Shown here piece by piece: positions 16,784 through 24,027 of a stretch of DNA of 64,000 bases. Position 1 is the first letter of the stretch. Every line of letters begins with the position of its first letter. The DNA lies in NCBI RefSeq assembly GCF_900104115.1, contig NZ_FNJM01000010.1, forward strand, positions 1 to 64,000, given 5' to 3'. The translations under genes were made by a program, and so were the position numbers. The DNA is from Clostridium gasigenes (GTDB taxonomy: Bacteria > Bacillota > Clostridia > Clostridiales > Clostridiaceae). A model generated the notes under the pieces. It was given only the letters and a program-made list of their open reading frames with translations. It was not told the DNA's origin and searched no databases.

Positions 16784-17617
16784 ATGAAATTAATTAAAAA
16801 AGTATCATCATTATTAGTAATATTAACAGTTGGAGTTGGGGTTTTTGTAGGATGTGGAAATAAAAGTTCTGAAAAAAGTGCAATAGATATTATTAAAGAA
16901 CGTGGAACAATTAAAGTTGGAGTATTTAGTGATAAGCCACCTTTTGGATACGTAGATGCTAATGGGGAAAATCAAGGTTATGATGTGTTTATAGCTAAAA
17001 AATTAGCGAAAGATTTACTTGGAGATGAATCAAAGGTAGAATTTGTGCTTGTAGAAGCTGCGAGTAGAGTAGAGTTTTTGCAATCAAATAAGGTTGATTT
17101 AATATTAGCAAACTTCACAGTGACTCCAGAAAGACGTGAAGTAGTAGATTTTGCAAATCCTTATATGAAGGTTGCATTAGGAATTGTATCACAAGATGGA
17201 ACAAAAGTAACTTCAATAGACCAATTGAAGGGGCAAAAAGTTATAGTTAATAAGGGAACAACAGCTGATGCATACTTTACAAAAAACTATCCAGATATAG
17301 AATTAGTAAAGTTTGACCATAACACAGAAGCTTTTGAAGCATTAAAAGATAATAGGGGAGCTGCGCTAGCTCATGATAATACATTATTGTTTGCATGGGC
17401 AAGAGAAAATGCAGGATATACAGTTGGAATATCATCATTAGGAGAGGAAGATACAATAGCGCCAGCTGTTAAAAAAGGAAATGAAGAATTATTACAATGG
17501 GTAAATGCAGAAATAAAATCATTAGGGCAAAATGGTACTATAAGAGAAGCTTATAATGAAACCTTATTACCAGCCTATGGAGATACAGTGAAAATAGAAG
17601 ATGTAATAATAGAGTAA
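16784..17617 (+). CDS. Amino-acid ABC transporter substrate-binding lipoprotein
   Basis: A 277-residue extracytoplasmic solute-binding protein of family 3. A lipoprotein signal peptide ends in the lipobox VFVGCG, with the lipidated Cys near residue 24. The mature part starts IIKERGTIKVGVFSDKPPFGY and contains GYDVFIAKKLAKDLLG and the ANFTVTPERREVVDFANPYM segment typical of polar amino-acid binders. It is the last gene of the T-box operon, preceded by AAGGGGG and a stem-loop. Its ligand is inferred to be cystine/cysteine from the leader, not from pocket residues. Confidence 0.92.
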   Translation: MKLIKKVSSLLVILTVGVGVFVGCGNKSSEKSAIDIIKERGTIKVGVFSDKPPFGYVDANGENQGYDVFIAKKLAKDLLGDESKVEFVLVEAASRVEFLQSNKVDLILANFTVTPERREVVDFANPYMKVALGIVSQDGTKVTSIDQLKGQKVIVNKGTTADAYFTKNYPDIELVKFDHNTEAFEALKDNRGAALAHDNTLLFAWARENAGYTVGISSLGEEDTIAPAVKKGNEELLQWVNAEIKSLGQNGTIREAYNETLLPAYGDTVKIEDVIIE

Positions 17618-17713
17618 TTATAGTAGAGAAGTTTTATTAATAATTAATATGGAATATTTTTAATAATTAATAAATTAGTATATAATGATAGTAGAAAAGT
17701 TTCAAATGATTAA

Positions 17714-17760
17714 GGGAAATTTAAATAAATAGAAAGTTAGTATATTTATTTGAATTTCCC
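17714..17760 (+). other. Long stem-loop before the NUDIX gene
   Basis: 18-bp arms (17714-17731 and 17743-17760, one mismatch pair of G-T type) with an 11-base loop; the ends are GGGAAATTT and AAATTTCCC-like. It is followed by AAACTAAAG rather than Ts. It could end the transporter operon weakly or be a leader hairpin downstream of a TATAAT at 17681-17686. Confidence 0.55.
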
Positions 17761-17798
17761 TAAACTAAAGAAATAACTATGGAATGGAGATTTTAATT

Positions 17799-18395
17799 AT
17801 GGAAAGACAAGATGTTAAAATTAAAAATATTACTACTATTGCAGATACACCTTATTTAAAGATGTATAATGCAGAATATACTAATAAGTTTGGGGCTACT
17901 AAGAATTGGTCTATTGCATCTAGAAAGCCTTTAGAAACTATTGAAAATATATTTTTTAATGGTGAAGAAGGTAAAATAGATGCTGTTATAATAGTAGCAA
18001 CTCATATAGATGAAAATAAATTAGTGGTGATAAAGCAATTTAGGGTTCCTCTAAATGATTATGTTTACGAAATTCCAGCAGGGCTTATAGATGCTGGTGA
18101 AGAGTTTGAAACAACTGTAAGACGTGAATTAAAAGAGGAAACAGGTCTTGATTTAGTCAAAATTGATTATGAAAAAACTAAATCAAAGTTATATATATCA
18201 ACAGGAATGACAGATGAATCAGTAGCATTAGTTTATTGCGATTGTAATGGAGAAATATCTGATGATGACTTAGAAGATGATGAGGATATTGAAGTTAAGT
18301 TAGTTTCTAAGGAAGAGGCTAAAGAAATAATAGCATCAAGTGAAAAAATAGATATTAAAGCATTGCTTGTAATACAAAATTTTCTTGCTATATAG
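17799..18395 (+). CDS. NUDIX hydrolase (ADP-ribose pyrophosphatase type)
   Basis: A 198-residue NUDIX hydrolase. ATG 17799 is chosen because GGAG lies 9 bases upstream, while an earlier in-frame ATG (17784) overlaps that site. The complete NUDIX box GX5EX7REXXEEXG is seen as GLIDAGE ... RELKEETG (about residues 92-114). The upstream strand VIIVATHIDENKLVVIKQFR and the overall length match ADP-ribose/nucleoside-diphosphate-sugar pyrophosphatases, which cleave ADP-ribose to AMP and ribose-5-phosphate. The exact substrate is not certain. Confidence 0.9.
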   Translation: MERQDVKIKNITTIADTPYLKMYNAEYTNKFGATKNWSIASRKPLETIENIFFNGEEGKIDAVIIVATHIDENKLVVIKQFRVPLNDYVYEIPAGLIDAGEEFETTVRRELKEETGLDLVKIDYEKTKSKLYISTGMTDESVALVYCDCNGEISDDDLEDDEDIEVKLVSKEEAKEIIASSEKIDIKALLVIQNFLAI

Positions 18396-18400
18396 TTTTT

Positions 18401-18429
18401 AAAAAACCTTCAACTTGGAGGTTTTTTTT
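18401..18429 (+). terminator. Terminator after the NUDIX gene
   Basis: 12-bp arms AAAAAACCTTCA / TGGAGGTTTTTT with an ACT loop and a T-run of eight. Confidence 0.93.
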
Positions 18430-18618
18430 CTTAAAATAAAATTAATGAACTTTGAAAAAGAAAGTCTTAGAAATTTTAGAAGAGATATGAATATTTAATA
18501 TAAGTTGTGGAAAGATATTAAATATAAAAAAATAATTATATGAATGATAGCTATTTACAAATAATGATTATTATTTTATAATAAAATTACAAACTAACTA
18601 ATGATTGGAGATAAAATA

Positions 18619-18801
18619 ATGAGTAATGATAAAGTAGTATGTATTTGCAAAAATATAACAGAAGGAATTATAATTGAATCGATAAAAAGTGGTGCTAAAT
18701 CTTTAGACCAAGTTAAAGAAAAGACAGGGGCAGCTACTGGTGGATGTAAAGGTGCAAGATGTGGAAAGAGAATAATTGAATTAATACAAGAAAATAAATA
18801 A
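18619..18801 (+). CDS. BFD-like [2Fe-2S]-binding protein
   Basis: A 60-residue protein of the bacterioferritin-associated ferredoxin-like fold. Four cysteines are spaced C-x-C (VCICK) and, 32 residues later, CKGARC, the typical ligand pattern for one [2Fe-2S] cluster. ATG 18619 follows GGAGA with about 7 bases; an in-frame ATG at 18601 lies upstream of that site. Free-standing members in clostridia have no settled partner. It is a single gene between terminators, with no bacterioferritin gene in the window. Confidence 0.85.
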   Translation: MSNDKVVCICKNITEGIIIESIKSGAKSLDQVKEKTGAATGGCKGARCGKRIIELIQENK

Positions 18802-18828
18802 TTTAAAAAGCTCTTATAAGTAAAATGT

Positions 18829-18865
18829 AAAAAACTAGTAGAATCATCCTTTACTAGTTTTTTTT
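18829..18865 (+). terminator. Terminator after the BFD-like gene
   Basis: Perfect 12-bp arms AAAAAACTAGTA and TACTAGTTTTTT around an 11-base loop, ending in eight Ts. Confidence 0.92.
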
Positions 18866-19000
18866 GTATATATATTTATATTTTTAAAAAGAAATATTAA
18901 AAAATAACAAGCTAATTTGATGGTCTATTTTAAACTATAGTTACTCAATTAAAAGCATTATTTTACTTTATGAAAAAAATATATTATATTATAGATATCA

Positions 19001-19044
19001 ATAAGAGAGCTTCAAAAAATAACTAGTTATTTTCTTTTAGCTCT
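19001..19044. repeat. Intergenic palindrome (dispersed family member)
   Basis: The core AAAATAACTAGTTATTTT (19016-19033) is a perfect 18-bp palindrome, flanked by AGAGCTTC and TTTAGCTCT. It resembles other intergenic elements of the window built on TTCAAAAAAATAA. It lies just before the radical SAM gene. Confidence 0.6.
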
Positions 19045-19081
19045 ATAAAAATTAATAGTACATAAGAATAGGAGCATTTTA

Positions 19082-19951
19082 ATGAGAAAATTTAAAAAAG
19101 TATATATAGAAATAACAAATATATGTAACTTGAATTGTAATTTTTGTCCTAAGACAGGAAGAAAGTTAGAATTTATGGAGGAAGAAGCATTTAAACATGT
19201 TTTAAAAAGTGTAAAACCATATACAGATCATATATATTTTCACTTAATGGGAGAACCTTTATTAAATCCAAAGTTAGGAAGGTTTTTAGAAATAAGTAAT
19301 GAATATGGGTTAAAGGTTAATATAACAACTAATGGAACTTTAATAAAAAATGCGAGGGAGGTATTACTATCGTCACCTGCATTAAGGCAGGTAAATATGT
19401 CACTTCATAGCTTTGAAGCTAATGAAGATGATGTTGATTTTGATGAATACATAGATAATATTATTGAATTTGTAAAAGAAGCAAGAGATAATACTAATAT
19501 AATTACATCTATGAGACTATGGAATTTAGATACAAGACATAAGGCTAGTAATTCATTAAATAAAAATATATTTAAAATACTAGAAGAAAAATTTGAACTT
19601 AATTATGATTTAAAAGAGACTTTTACAGAAAAGAATAGCACAAAACTATTTAAAGACGTATATTTAAGTATGGCAGAAAAATTTGAATGGCCAAACATAA
19701 ATATTGCCCCTTCAAATGAAAGAATGTTTTGTTATGGGCTAAGAGACCAATTTGGAATATTAGTTGATGGAACAGTTGTACCTTGTTGCTTAGATAGTGA
19801 AGGAAATATGAATCTTGGGAATATATTTGAAACAGAATTAGAAGAAATATTAGAATCTAAAAGAGCTAGTGATATATATGATGGTTTCTCAAGAAGAACA
19901 GCAGTAGAAGATCTATGCAAAACTTGTGGATATGTAAATAAGAAAAGATAA
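19082..19951 (+). CDS. Radical SAM/SPASM domain protein
   Basis: A 289-residue radical SAM enzyme. The [4Fe-4S]-SAM motif C15-x3-C19-x2-C22 (CNLNCNFC) is at the N-terminus; the GEP motif (MGEPLL, about residue 57) follows. The C-terminal SPASM-like part has cysteines in MFCYG, VVPCCLDSEGNMNLGNIFE and CKTCGY, for auxiliary clusters. Such proteins modify peptides, mature enzymes or act on small molecules. No precursor peptide or maturase partner is seen nearby, so the substrate is unknown. AGGAG lies upstream of the ATG. Confidence 0.88.
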   Translation: MRKFKKVYIEITNICNLNCNFCPKTGRKLEFMEEEAFKHVLKSVKPYTDHIYFHLMGEPLLNPKLGRFLEISNEYGLKVNITTNGTLIKNAREVLLSSPALRQVNMSLHSFEANEDDVDFDEYIDNIIEFVKEARDNTNIITSMRLWNLDTRHKASNSLNKNIFKILEEKFELNYDLKETFTEKNSTKLFKDVYLSMAEKFEWPNINIAPSNERMFCYGLRDQFGILVDGTVVPCCLDSEGNMNLGNIFETELEEILESKRASDIYDGFSRRTAVEDLCKTCGYVNKKR

Positions 19952-20013
19952 GGCATTTTCAAAAAAATAATAAGCCAATATGTAGAACCCATTGACTTGT
20001 TATTTTTGCAAAT
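19952..20013. repeat. Intergenic palindrome (dispersed family member)
   Basis: Left arm GGCATTTTCAAAAAAATAAT..., right arm CTTGTTATTTTTGCAAATGAC: imperfect inverted repeat of about 21 bases with a 21-base loop. It may act as terminator for the radical SAM gene. Confidence 0.6.
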
Positions 20014-20032
20014 GACTAAAAAGGAGTTATAA

Positions 20033-20863
20033 ATGCAGTTATTCGTATCAGATTTAGATGGAACATTATTAAATACAGATAGAGAAATATCAGTATACTC
20101 TAAAAATGAATTAAACAAGTTAATAGACAGAGGTGTTAATTTTACAATAGCAACAGCAAGAACACCTGCAACAGTAGTCGATATATTAGAAGGACTTAAT
20201 CTTAAGCTTCCGATTACCCTTATGAATGGAGTTTTGATTTATAATGTAAATGATAGAAAGTACATAGACATTAAAGAAATAGAAAAACCTTTAGTCGAAG
20301 ATATAATTAATATATTTGAAGAGTTTAATAAACAAGTGTTTATTTATGCAATAAAAAACAATCATTTATTTGTATATCACAAAGAACTTATTAATAAATA
20401 TGAACAAAAATACTTTGATGAGAGGTGCCATAAATCATTAAAAACTTTTGTGAAAGTTGATAACTATAAAGACGCGTTAAAAGATTCTAAAGTAATTAAT
20501 TTTGTAATTTTAGATGATTTTAATAGAGTTAACAAAATTCATGACAAAGTAAGTAATATAAAAGGACTAATTGCAGAATATCACAAAGATATATACGGGG
20601 AAGGTCATTATTTTTATGAAGTATATAGCGATAAAGCATCTAAAGCAAATGGTGTTAAATACTTGCAAAGATATGTAGATAGCAAAGAAATTATATCATT
20701 TGGAGACAATTTAAATGATATTCCTATGTTTGAGATTTCAACAGAATGTTATGCTATGGGAAATGCAGTAGAGAAATTAAAGGGAATTGCAACAGCTACT
20801 ATAGGTGATAATAATAGCGATTCAGTTGCAATATTTATAAAAGATAGAATTTTAAAAAAATAG
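20033..20863 (+). CDS. HAD superfamily (Cof-type) phosphatase
   Basis: A 276-residue HAD phosphatase of the Cof/YbjI class. Motif I is FVSDLDGTLL (residues 4-13) with the nucleophile Asp7 and Asp9; the C-terminal motif SFGDNLNDIPMFE (about 223-235) supplies the Mg2+ ligands. A large C2-type cap occupies the middle. Family members dephosphorylate sugar phosphates, FMN or pyridoxal phosphate; the substrate is not decided by sequence. AAAGGAG precedes the ATG. Confidence 0.92.
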   Translation: MQLFVSDLDGTLLNTDREISVYSKNELNKLIDRGVNFTIATARTPATVVDILEGLNLKLPITLMNGVLIYNVNDRKYIDIKEIEKPLVEDIINIFEEFNKQVFIYAIKNNHLFVYHKELINKYEQKYFDERCHKSLKTFVKVDNYKDALKDSKVINFVILDDFNRVNKIHDKVSNIKGLIAEYHKDIYGEGHYFYEVYSDKASKANGVKYLQRYVDSKEIISFGDNLNDIPMFEISTECYAMGNAVEKLKGIATATIGDNNSDSVAIFIKDRILKK

Positions 20864-20909
20864 AAAATAAAAAGATAGGTAGATAACTATATATTAGATG
20901 GAGGAAAAA

Positions 20910-21890
20910 ATGAAATATATTTATAATTTAGCTTTCAAAATGGCAGTATCAGCTACGATAGCATTAATAATAGCTGAATTGTTAAATTTAGATTATGCAA
21001 CAGTAGCAGCAGTGATTGCAATTTTGAGCATTCAAGATACTAGAAAAAAAGCCTTGGTTATTGGTAAAAATAGAGTTTTAGCATGTTTAATAGGACTAGC
21101 ACTATCAATAATTATATACAACTTTATAGGTCATAATTCAATAGGGTTTGGAGTATTTTTAATAATATTTATACCATTAACTTCAAAATTAAAAGTAGAA
21201 GAGGGTATGATAGCTACTGTAGTATTATCAACTCATCTTTTAGTAGCGAGTAATATTACTTTAATTATGTTGAAAAACGAACTGCTTTTAATGTTTATTG
21301 GGATAGGTATAGCATCAATAGCTAATTTATTTATGCCATCTCTTGAAGATAGTTTTAAAGATGATAGAGAGCAAATTGAAAATAGTTTTAGGATTATAAT
21401 TTCAAGAATGAGTAAATCTTTAATTACTCATTCAGTAGATATTTACGAACAAAAACTAATGGATGAAATAGAAGAAAATCTTAAAGAAAGTAAAAATAGA
21501 GCTTATAAAATTGTTAACAACAATTTCTTTAATAGAAGTTCATATTATATAGATTATATAAATATGAGAATAAATCAATTTGATATAATTAAAAAAATGA
21601 GAATTCATTTTGAAAAATTTTATATGTCATTTGAACAAACAAAATTAATAGCTGAGTTTACAAATAATGTAGCAGAGAATATAACAGAAGATAATGACTG
21701 TAAGGAACTTATGAAAAACGTTTTACTACTAAGAGAAGAATTTAAGGGAATGGAACTTCCTAAATCTAGAGATGAATTTGAAAATAGAGCGCAATTGTTA
21801 CAATTCTTAAATGATATTGAAGAGTTCCTAAACCTGAAAAGAAACTTTGCAATAACTTATATAGACAATAAAAATAAGACTTTAGAATAG
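20910..21890 (+). CDS. Aromatic acid exporter family (ArAE) membrane protein
   Basis: A 326-residue protein. ATG 20910 follows GGAGG by 5 bases; an in-frame ATG at 20898 overlaps that site. The N-terminal half (to about residue 145) has four to six membrane helices with the family segments AATAALIIAELLNLDYATVAA-like start and IQDTRKKAL. The C-terminal half is a charged helical cytoplasmic domain (ArAE_1_C). The family is related to FusC/AaeB-type exporters, but Gram-positive members have no proven substrate. Confidence 0.85.
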   Translation: MKYIYNLAFKMAVSATIALIIAELLNLDYATVAAVIAILSIQDTRKKALVIGKNRVLACLIGLALSIIIYNFIGHNSIGFGVFLIIFIPLTSKLKVEEGMIATVVLSTHLLVASNITLIMLKNELLLMFIGIGIASIANLFMPSLEDSFKDDREQIENSFRIIISRMSKSLITHSVDIYEQKLMDEIEENLKESKNRAYKIVNNNFFNRSSYYIDYINMRINQFDIIKKMRIHFEKFYMSFEQTKLIAEFTNNVAENITEDNDCKELMKNVLLLREEFKGMELPKSRDEFENRAQLLQFLNDIEEFLNLKRNFAITYIDNKNKTLE

Positions 21891-21917
21891 TGATTTTTAC
21901 TACTCTAAAGCCTTTTT
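21880..21917. terminator. Terminator overlapping the ArAE stop codon
   Basis: Arms CTTTAGAATAGT (21880-21891) and ACTACTCTAAAG (21899-21910) with a short T-rich loop, followed by CCTTTTTA. It contains the stop codon and can serve both this gene and the convergent DUF1002 gene. Confidence 0.75.
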
Positions 21918-21924
21918 ATTATAT

Positions 21925-22845
21925 TTAAGTATAATGCGGGTCAACAGCTGAATCCTTAGAAGCTAAGGATTTAAACCAATCACCTATGCCACTTAAGAAA
22001 TCACCAATACCATCTAGTGCTTTTTGAAAAAAACCACTGTCAGATAGCTGGGTACCTGCTTTATCAAGTGCAGTAGATAGTTGATCAGTAAGATTGTTAA
22101 GAGTATCTTTTACTTTACTATAATCTATATTAAGATCTTTTATATCTACCATTAAATTTGTAACATTCTCTTTTTGAGTATCAGATAAAGGGATTTTATA
22201 ATCTTTAGTAACATCCTGTACTATAGAAGAAACTTCTTCTTCGGTTTTAGGAGCCTTTTTAATTACTGCTGTTTTAACATCGTTAATTACTGCAGCAGCT
22301 TCATCAAAACCTATTTCATCAGCTAAAGTAGATGTAGTTTCAATTTCTTTTTGAGCTGTTTTCTTATTTTTTAAAGATAATTCTTTTCCTTGAATAGCTT
22401 CAAAGCCTTTTAATATACCTGACAGGGCAGAAGTACCAGTTACTGGAAAAGGAGAGCTAGCTTTAACTTCAGCATTAGTAACACCAGAGGTCAAAAGAGC
22501 GTTTGAAAGCATTAAACCTGTTACTTCAGTTAGGTTTTTAGCATCAACTACAATTCCATTATCATTTTTTAATTTTACATAAGAAGAAGAATAGCAACCT
22601 CCTTGATAATTAGATTTATCATTAGGATCTAATCCAAGTTGTTTTATAATATCTTCGTTAGTTATTCTATCTATGCTTACGTTATCAGAAGAAACACCAA
22701 ATCCCTTTAACATTTCTTGCTCTTGAGCATCTGTTAAGTCAGTTCCAAAAGTTACTCTTTCTTTATTTTCAGCTTGTACATTTAAGGTAAAACCAGAAAA
22801 AATAAAAATAAAAAGAGTAAGTGTTGATATAATTCGCTTTTTCAT
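21925..22845 (-). CDS. DUF1002 secreted protein (YpuA-like)
   Basis: A 306-residue protein with a signal peptide (MKKRIISTLTLFIFIFSGFTLNVQA, so cleavage near residue 25). The mature start VTFGTDLTDAQEQEMLKGFGV and the segment ITNEDIIKQLGLDP ... GGCYSSSYV are the DUF1002 hallmarks shared with B. subtilis YpuA. The C-terminal part is helical with an amphipathic end (FLSGIGDWFKSLAS). AAAGGAG precedes the start on the minus strand. The function of DUF1002 is not established; the protein is likely secreted or wall-associated. Confidence 0.88.
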   Translation of the reverse strand: MKKRIISTLTLFIFIFSGFTLNVQAENKERVTFGTDLTDAQEQEMLKGFGVSSDNVSIDRITNEDIIKQLGLDPNDKSNYQGGCYSSSYVKLKNDNGIVVDAKNLTEVTGLMLSNALLTSGVTNAEVKASSPFPVTGTSALSGILKGFEAIQGKELSLKNKKTAQKEIETTSTLADEIGFDEAAAVINDVKTAVIKKAPKTEEEVSSIVQDVTKDYKIPLSDTQKENVTNLMVDIKDLNIDYSKVKDTLNNLTDQLSTALDKAGTQLSDSGFFQKALDGIGDFLSGIGDWFKSLASKDSAVDPHYT

Positions 22846-22866
22846 ATAAAAATTCTCCTTTTAAAA

Positions 22867-22892
22867 GTTAGGCATTTTTTGAAGATGCCTTA
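22867..22892. repeat. Short hairpin of the dispersed palindrome family
   Basis: AGGCAT and ATGCCT enclose TTTTTTGAAG. The half TTTTTTGAAGATGCC recurs at 28735-28750, and a variant at 47548-47562. Confidence 0.5.
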
Positions 22893-23053
22893 TAATTATA
22901 TTGTACTTTAATATTATTAATTAAACTACTCAAATATTATAGTTTTAAGAATAAATTAAGAAATTCTTATAATGGTGAAATAAAATATAATTTAGTTATA
23001 ATTATTGTTATTAAATGGTAAAATATAAAGAGAATAATTAAGAGGAGTGGTTT

Positions 23054-23281
23054 ATTATTAATAATTATGATGAGAAGCTTCAAGAGAATAAAAATAAAAT
23101 AATGGAAAATATAGAATACGGCAGAAGTGTTGGAATTAATAAAATATCAGCAATTTTTGCTATAGAAGATGAAGACAAAGAAGCTTTAGAGAAAGAATTA
23201 ATAAATTGGTTAATATTAGAAGGCTACAAAGTTTCATTGATTCAAGATGAAATGAAGATATTAGTTATAGAATTAACATGA
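23054..23281 (+). CDS. Small conserved-looking protein, apparent AUU start
   Basis: An open frame of up to 75 codons ending TGA at 23279-23281. AGAGGAG (23041-23047) is a strong SD site, but the only codons at proper distance are ATT at 23054 (6 bases) and ATT at 23057 (9 bases). The first ATG (23102) has no SD site. The product reads as a real protein: charged N-terminal helix, then GRSVGINKISAIFAIEDEDK, a helix ELINWLILEGYKV and a final strand EMKILVIELT. No family is recognised. AUU initiation is known for infC. Alternatives are initiation at 23102 or a lost start codon. Confidence 0.5.
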   Translation: MINNYDEKLQENKNKIMENIEYGRSVGINKISAIFAIEDEDKEALEKELINWLILEGYKVSLIQDEMKILVIELT

Positions 23282-23477
23282 TGTAGACTTTGAAATTTTT
23301 TTACAGAAACAGTAAATTTTTGAAGTGATTAGTTATACTACGATAGGTAGTAATAGGATACAGTGTAAGTTTATAATGGATATGTGTAAATGTACTACGG
23401 ATTAAGGTGGATAAAGTAGAGAATAATAAGGTTATAAAGGAACATCAAAAAACAATATAAAAAGTAGGTGAAGATTA

Positions 23478-23939
23478 ATGGAGAAAAAATATGTAAAGAA
23501 AAGTAAAGAAAAATTAAAAGAAGAACTTTTAAAAATTGAATATAAGGTAACACAAGAAAGTTTTACAGAACCACCTTTTGATAATAAATATTGGAATTCT
23601 TTCGAAGAAGGATTATATGTAGATATTACTACAGGGGAACCTTTATTTATCTCCACTGATAAATTCGAATCTGGCTGTGGATGGCCTTCGTTTTCAAAAC
23701 CAATTGAAAAAACAGCGGTTAAAGAAAAGAGAGATACAAGCTTTGGAATCCATAGAACAGAGGTAAGAGGTAGAAACTCTGAAAGTCATTTAGGACATGT
23801 GTTTTGTGATGGACCAGAAGAATTAGGAGGTTTAAGATATTGTATAAATTCTGCAGCATTAAGATTTATACATTTTGAAAATTTAGAAGAAGAAGGATAT
23901 GAAAAATACTTAGAATTATTTGGGGTTTTGGACGTTTGA
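23478..23939 (+). CDS. msrB: Peptide-methionine (R)-S-oxide reductase
   Basis: A 153-residue MsrB, which reduces methionine-R-sulfoxide in proteins. The motifs are TGEPLF (about 52-57), SGCGWPSF (65-72), ESHLGHVF (102-109) and [12 protein letters not shown], where Cys122 is the catalytic residue. The two CxxC zinc-binding pairs of many MsrB proteins are missing, so it is the zinc-free form. It stands alone without an msrA domain. GTAGGTGA precedes the ATG. Confidence 0.95.
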   Translation: MEKKYVKKSKEKLKEELLKIEYKVTQESFTEPPFDNKYWNSFEEGLYVDITTGEPLFISTDKFESGCGWPSFSKPIEKTAVKEKRDTSFGIHRTEVRGRNSESHLGHVFCDGPEELGGLRYCINSAALRFIHFENLEEEGYEKYLELFGVLDV

Positions 23940-23944
23940 AGAAG

Positions 23945-23971
23945 AGGTTATGCTTTTAGCATAACCTTTTT
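23945..23971 (+). terminator. Terminator after msrB
   Basis: Perfect 10-bp arms AGGTTATGCT / AGCATAACCT with a TTT loop and five Ts. Confidence 0.92.
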
Positions 23972-24027
23972 ATTTATATGTTTGAAAAATAACAAATCAA
24001 GGTGAAATCTATATTTTTAAAGACCAC

